Positions 63,788 through 64,000 of a stretch of DNA of 64,000 nt are shown piece by piece. Within the stretch, counting starts at the first letter, position 1. Each line of letters begins with the position of its first letter. The position numbers and the translations under genes were made by a program. The notes below the pieces were generated by a model. It was not told the DNA's origin. It saw nothing but the letters and a program-made list of their open reading frames with translations, and searched no databases. This stretch comes from Corbicula japonica (taxonomy: Eukaryota > Mollusca > Bivalvia > Venerida > Cyrenidae), in NCBI GenBank assembly GCA_038501625.1, contig JAZAYU010000037.1:2356001-2420000 (forward strand). The letters are read 5' to 3'.

Positions 63788-64000
63788 CTAGATGGGTGTT
63801 CAGTTGAACACTTGTGTCGCCCTCTGGGTCTGTCGGAATAAAAATGCAAGTACAAAAAGGGGCATTACTCCAACGAATGTGACCTTGACCTTAAGAATAT
63901 AGTATCTTCATGAGTGTATTGTCATAGGGAATATAATTTGAAAGTTTGATGAAGAAATATTAATAAATGGCAAAGTTATAGGCAATGTTAAGTTTTCATA
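63788..64000. mobile_element. Short pearl-like element, cut by window end
   Basis: Same start and core as the element at 39996 (CTAGATGGGTGTTCAGTTGA, GTGACCTTGACC); continues past the window edge. Confidence 0.55.

Noticed and set aside
1..64000. tRNA, rRNA or other classic RNA genes
   Set aside because: I saw no cloverleaf with A/B boxes and no rRNA-like block by eye; a covariance search would be needed to exclude small RNAs.

Overview
This window looks like metazoan nuclear DNA, most probably from a marine bivalve. It is AT-rich, has short exons separated by long repeat-filled introns with GT..AG borders, and carries several elements built like the bivalve 'pearl' (HINE-type) transposons: a left end with a GCCCCC motif, tandem core repeats of about 170 bp, a (GGAC)n tract and a hairpin right end. 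The bivalve assignment is inferred from these repeats and from the proteins; no species can be named from the sequence alone.

The dominant gene lies on the minus strand from about 61.04 kb down to 21.375 kb: the 3' portion of a citron (Rho-interacting) kinase gene. I could place 34 coding exons, every one with matching splice phases, giving 5,298 nt (1,765 codons plus stop) with no frame break. They encode a very long coiled coil, a C1 zinc finger (all H/C ligands present), a PH domain, a CNH domain and a Ser-rich tail ending in TQTEV, a class I PDZ-ligand type end. The kinase domain and 5' exons must lie beyond the right edge of the window.

The second convincing gene is on the minus strand at 9.8-11.2 kb: a one-coding-exon divergent class A-like seven-transmembrane receptor with altered DRY, CWxP and NPxxY motifs and a probable 5'UTR intron. 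From 0 to 9 kb and from 12 to 21 kb there is mostly non-coding DNA: a degenerate pearl-like element, a CGTGT/CGTAC-rich repeat field, a dead LINE 3' end, inverted satellites, microsatellites and minisatellites.

The citron introns hold a nearly intact DD34D mariner (TA target duplication, TAG nonsense near its C-terminus), a deleted mariner of another family ending about 18 bp from an exon, two families of fold-back MITEs in more than twenty copies, several pearl-like elements, and three tandem arrays that begin at exon/intron borders. The most interesting pattern is at the 5' splice sites. In two introns the tandem repeat unit contains a copy of the adjacent exon end plus its splice donor, so the true donor is followed by a ladder of near-identical decoy donors. 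A third array (about 100 copies of 26 bp) begins at another donor with sequence related to the exon end. MITEs also sit within about 35 bp downstream of eight further donors.
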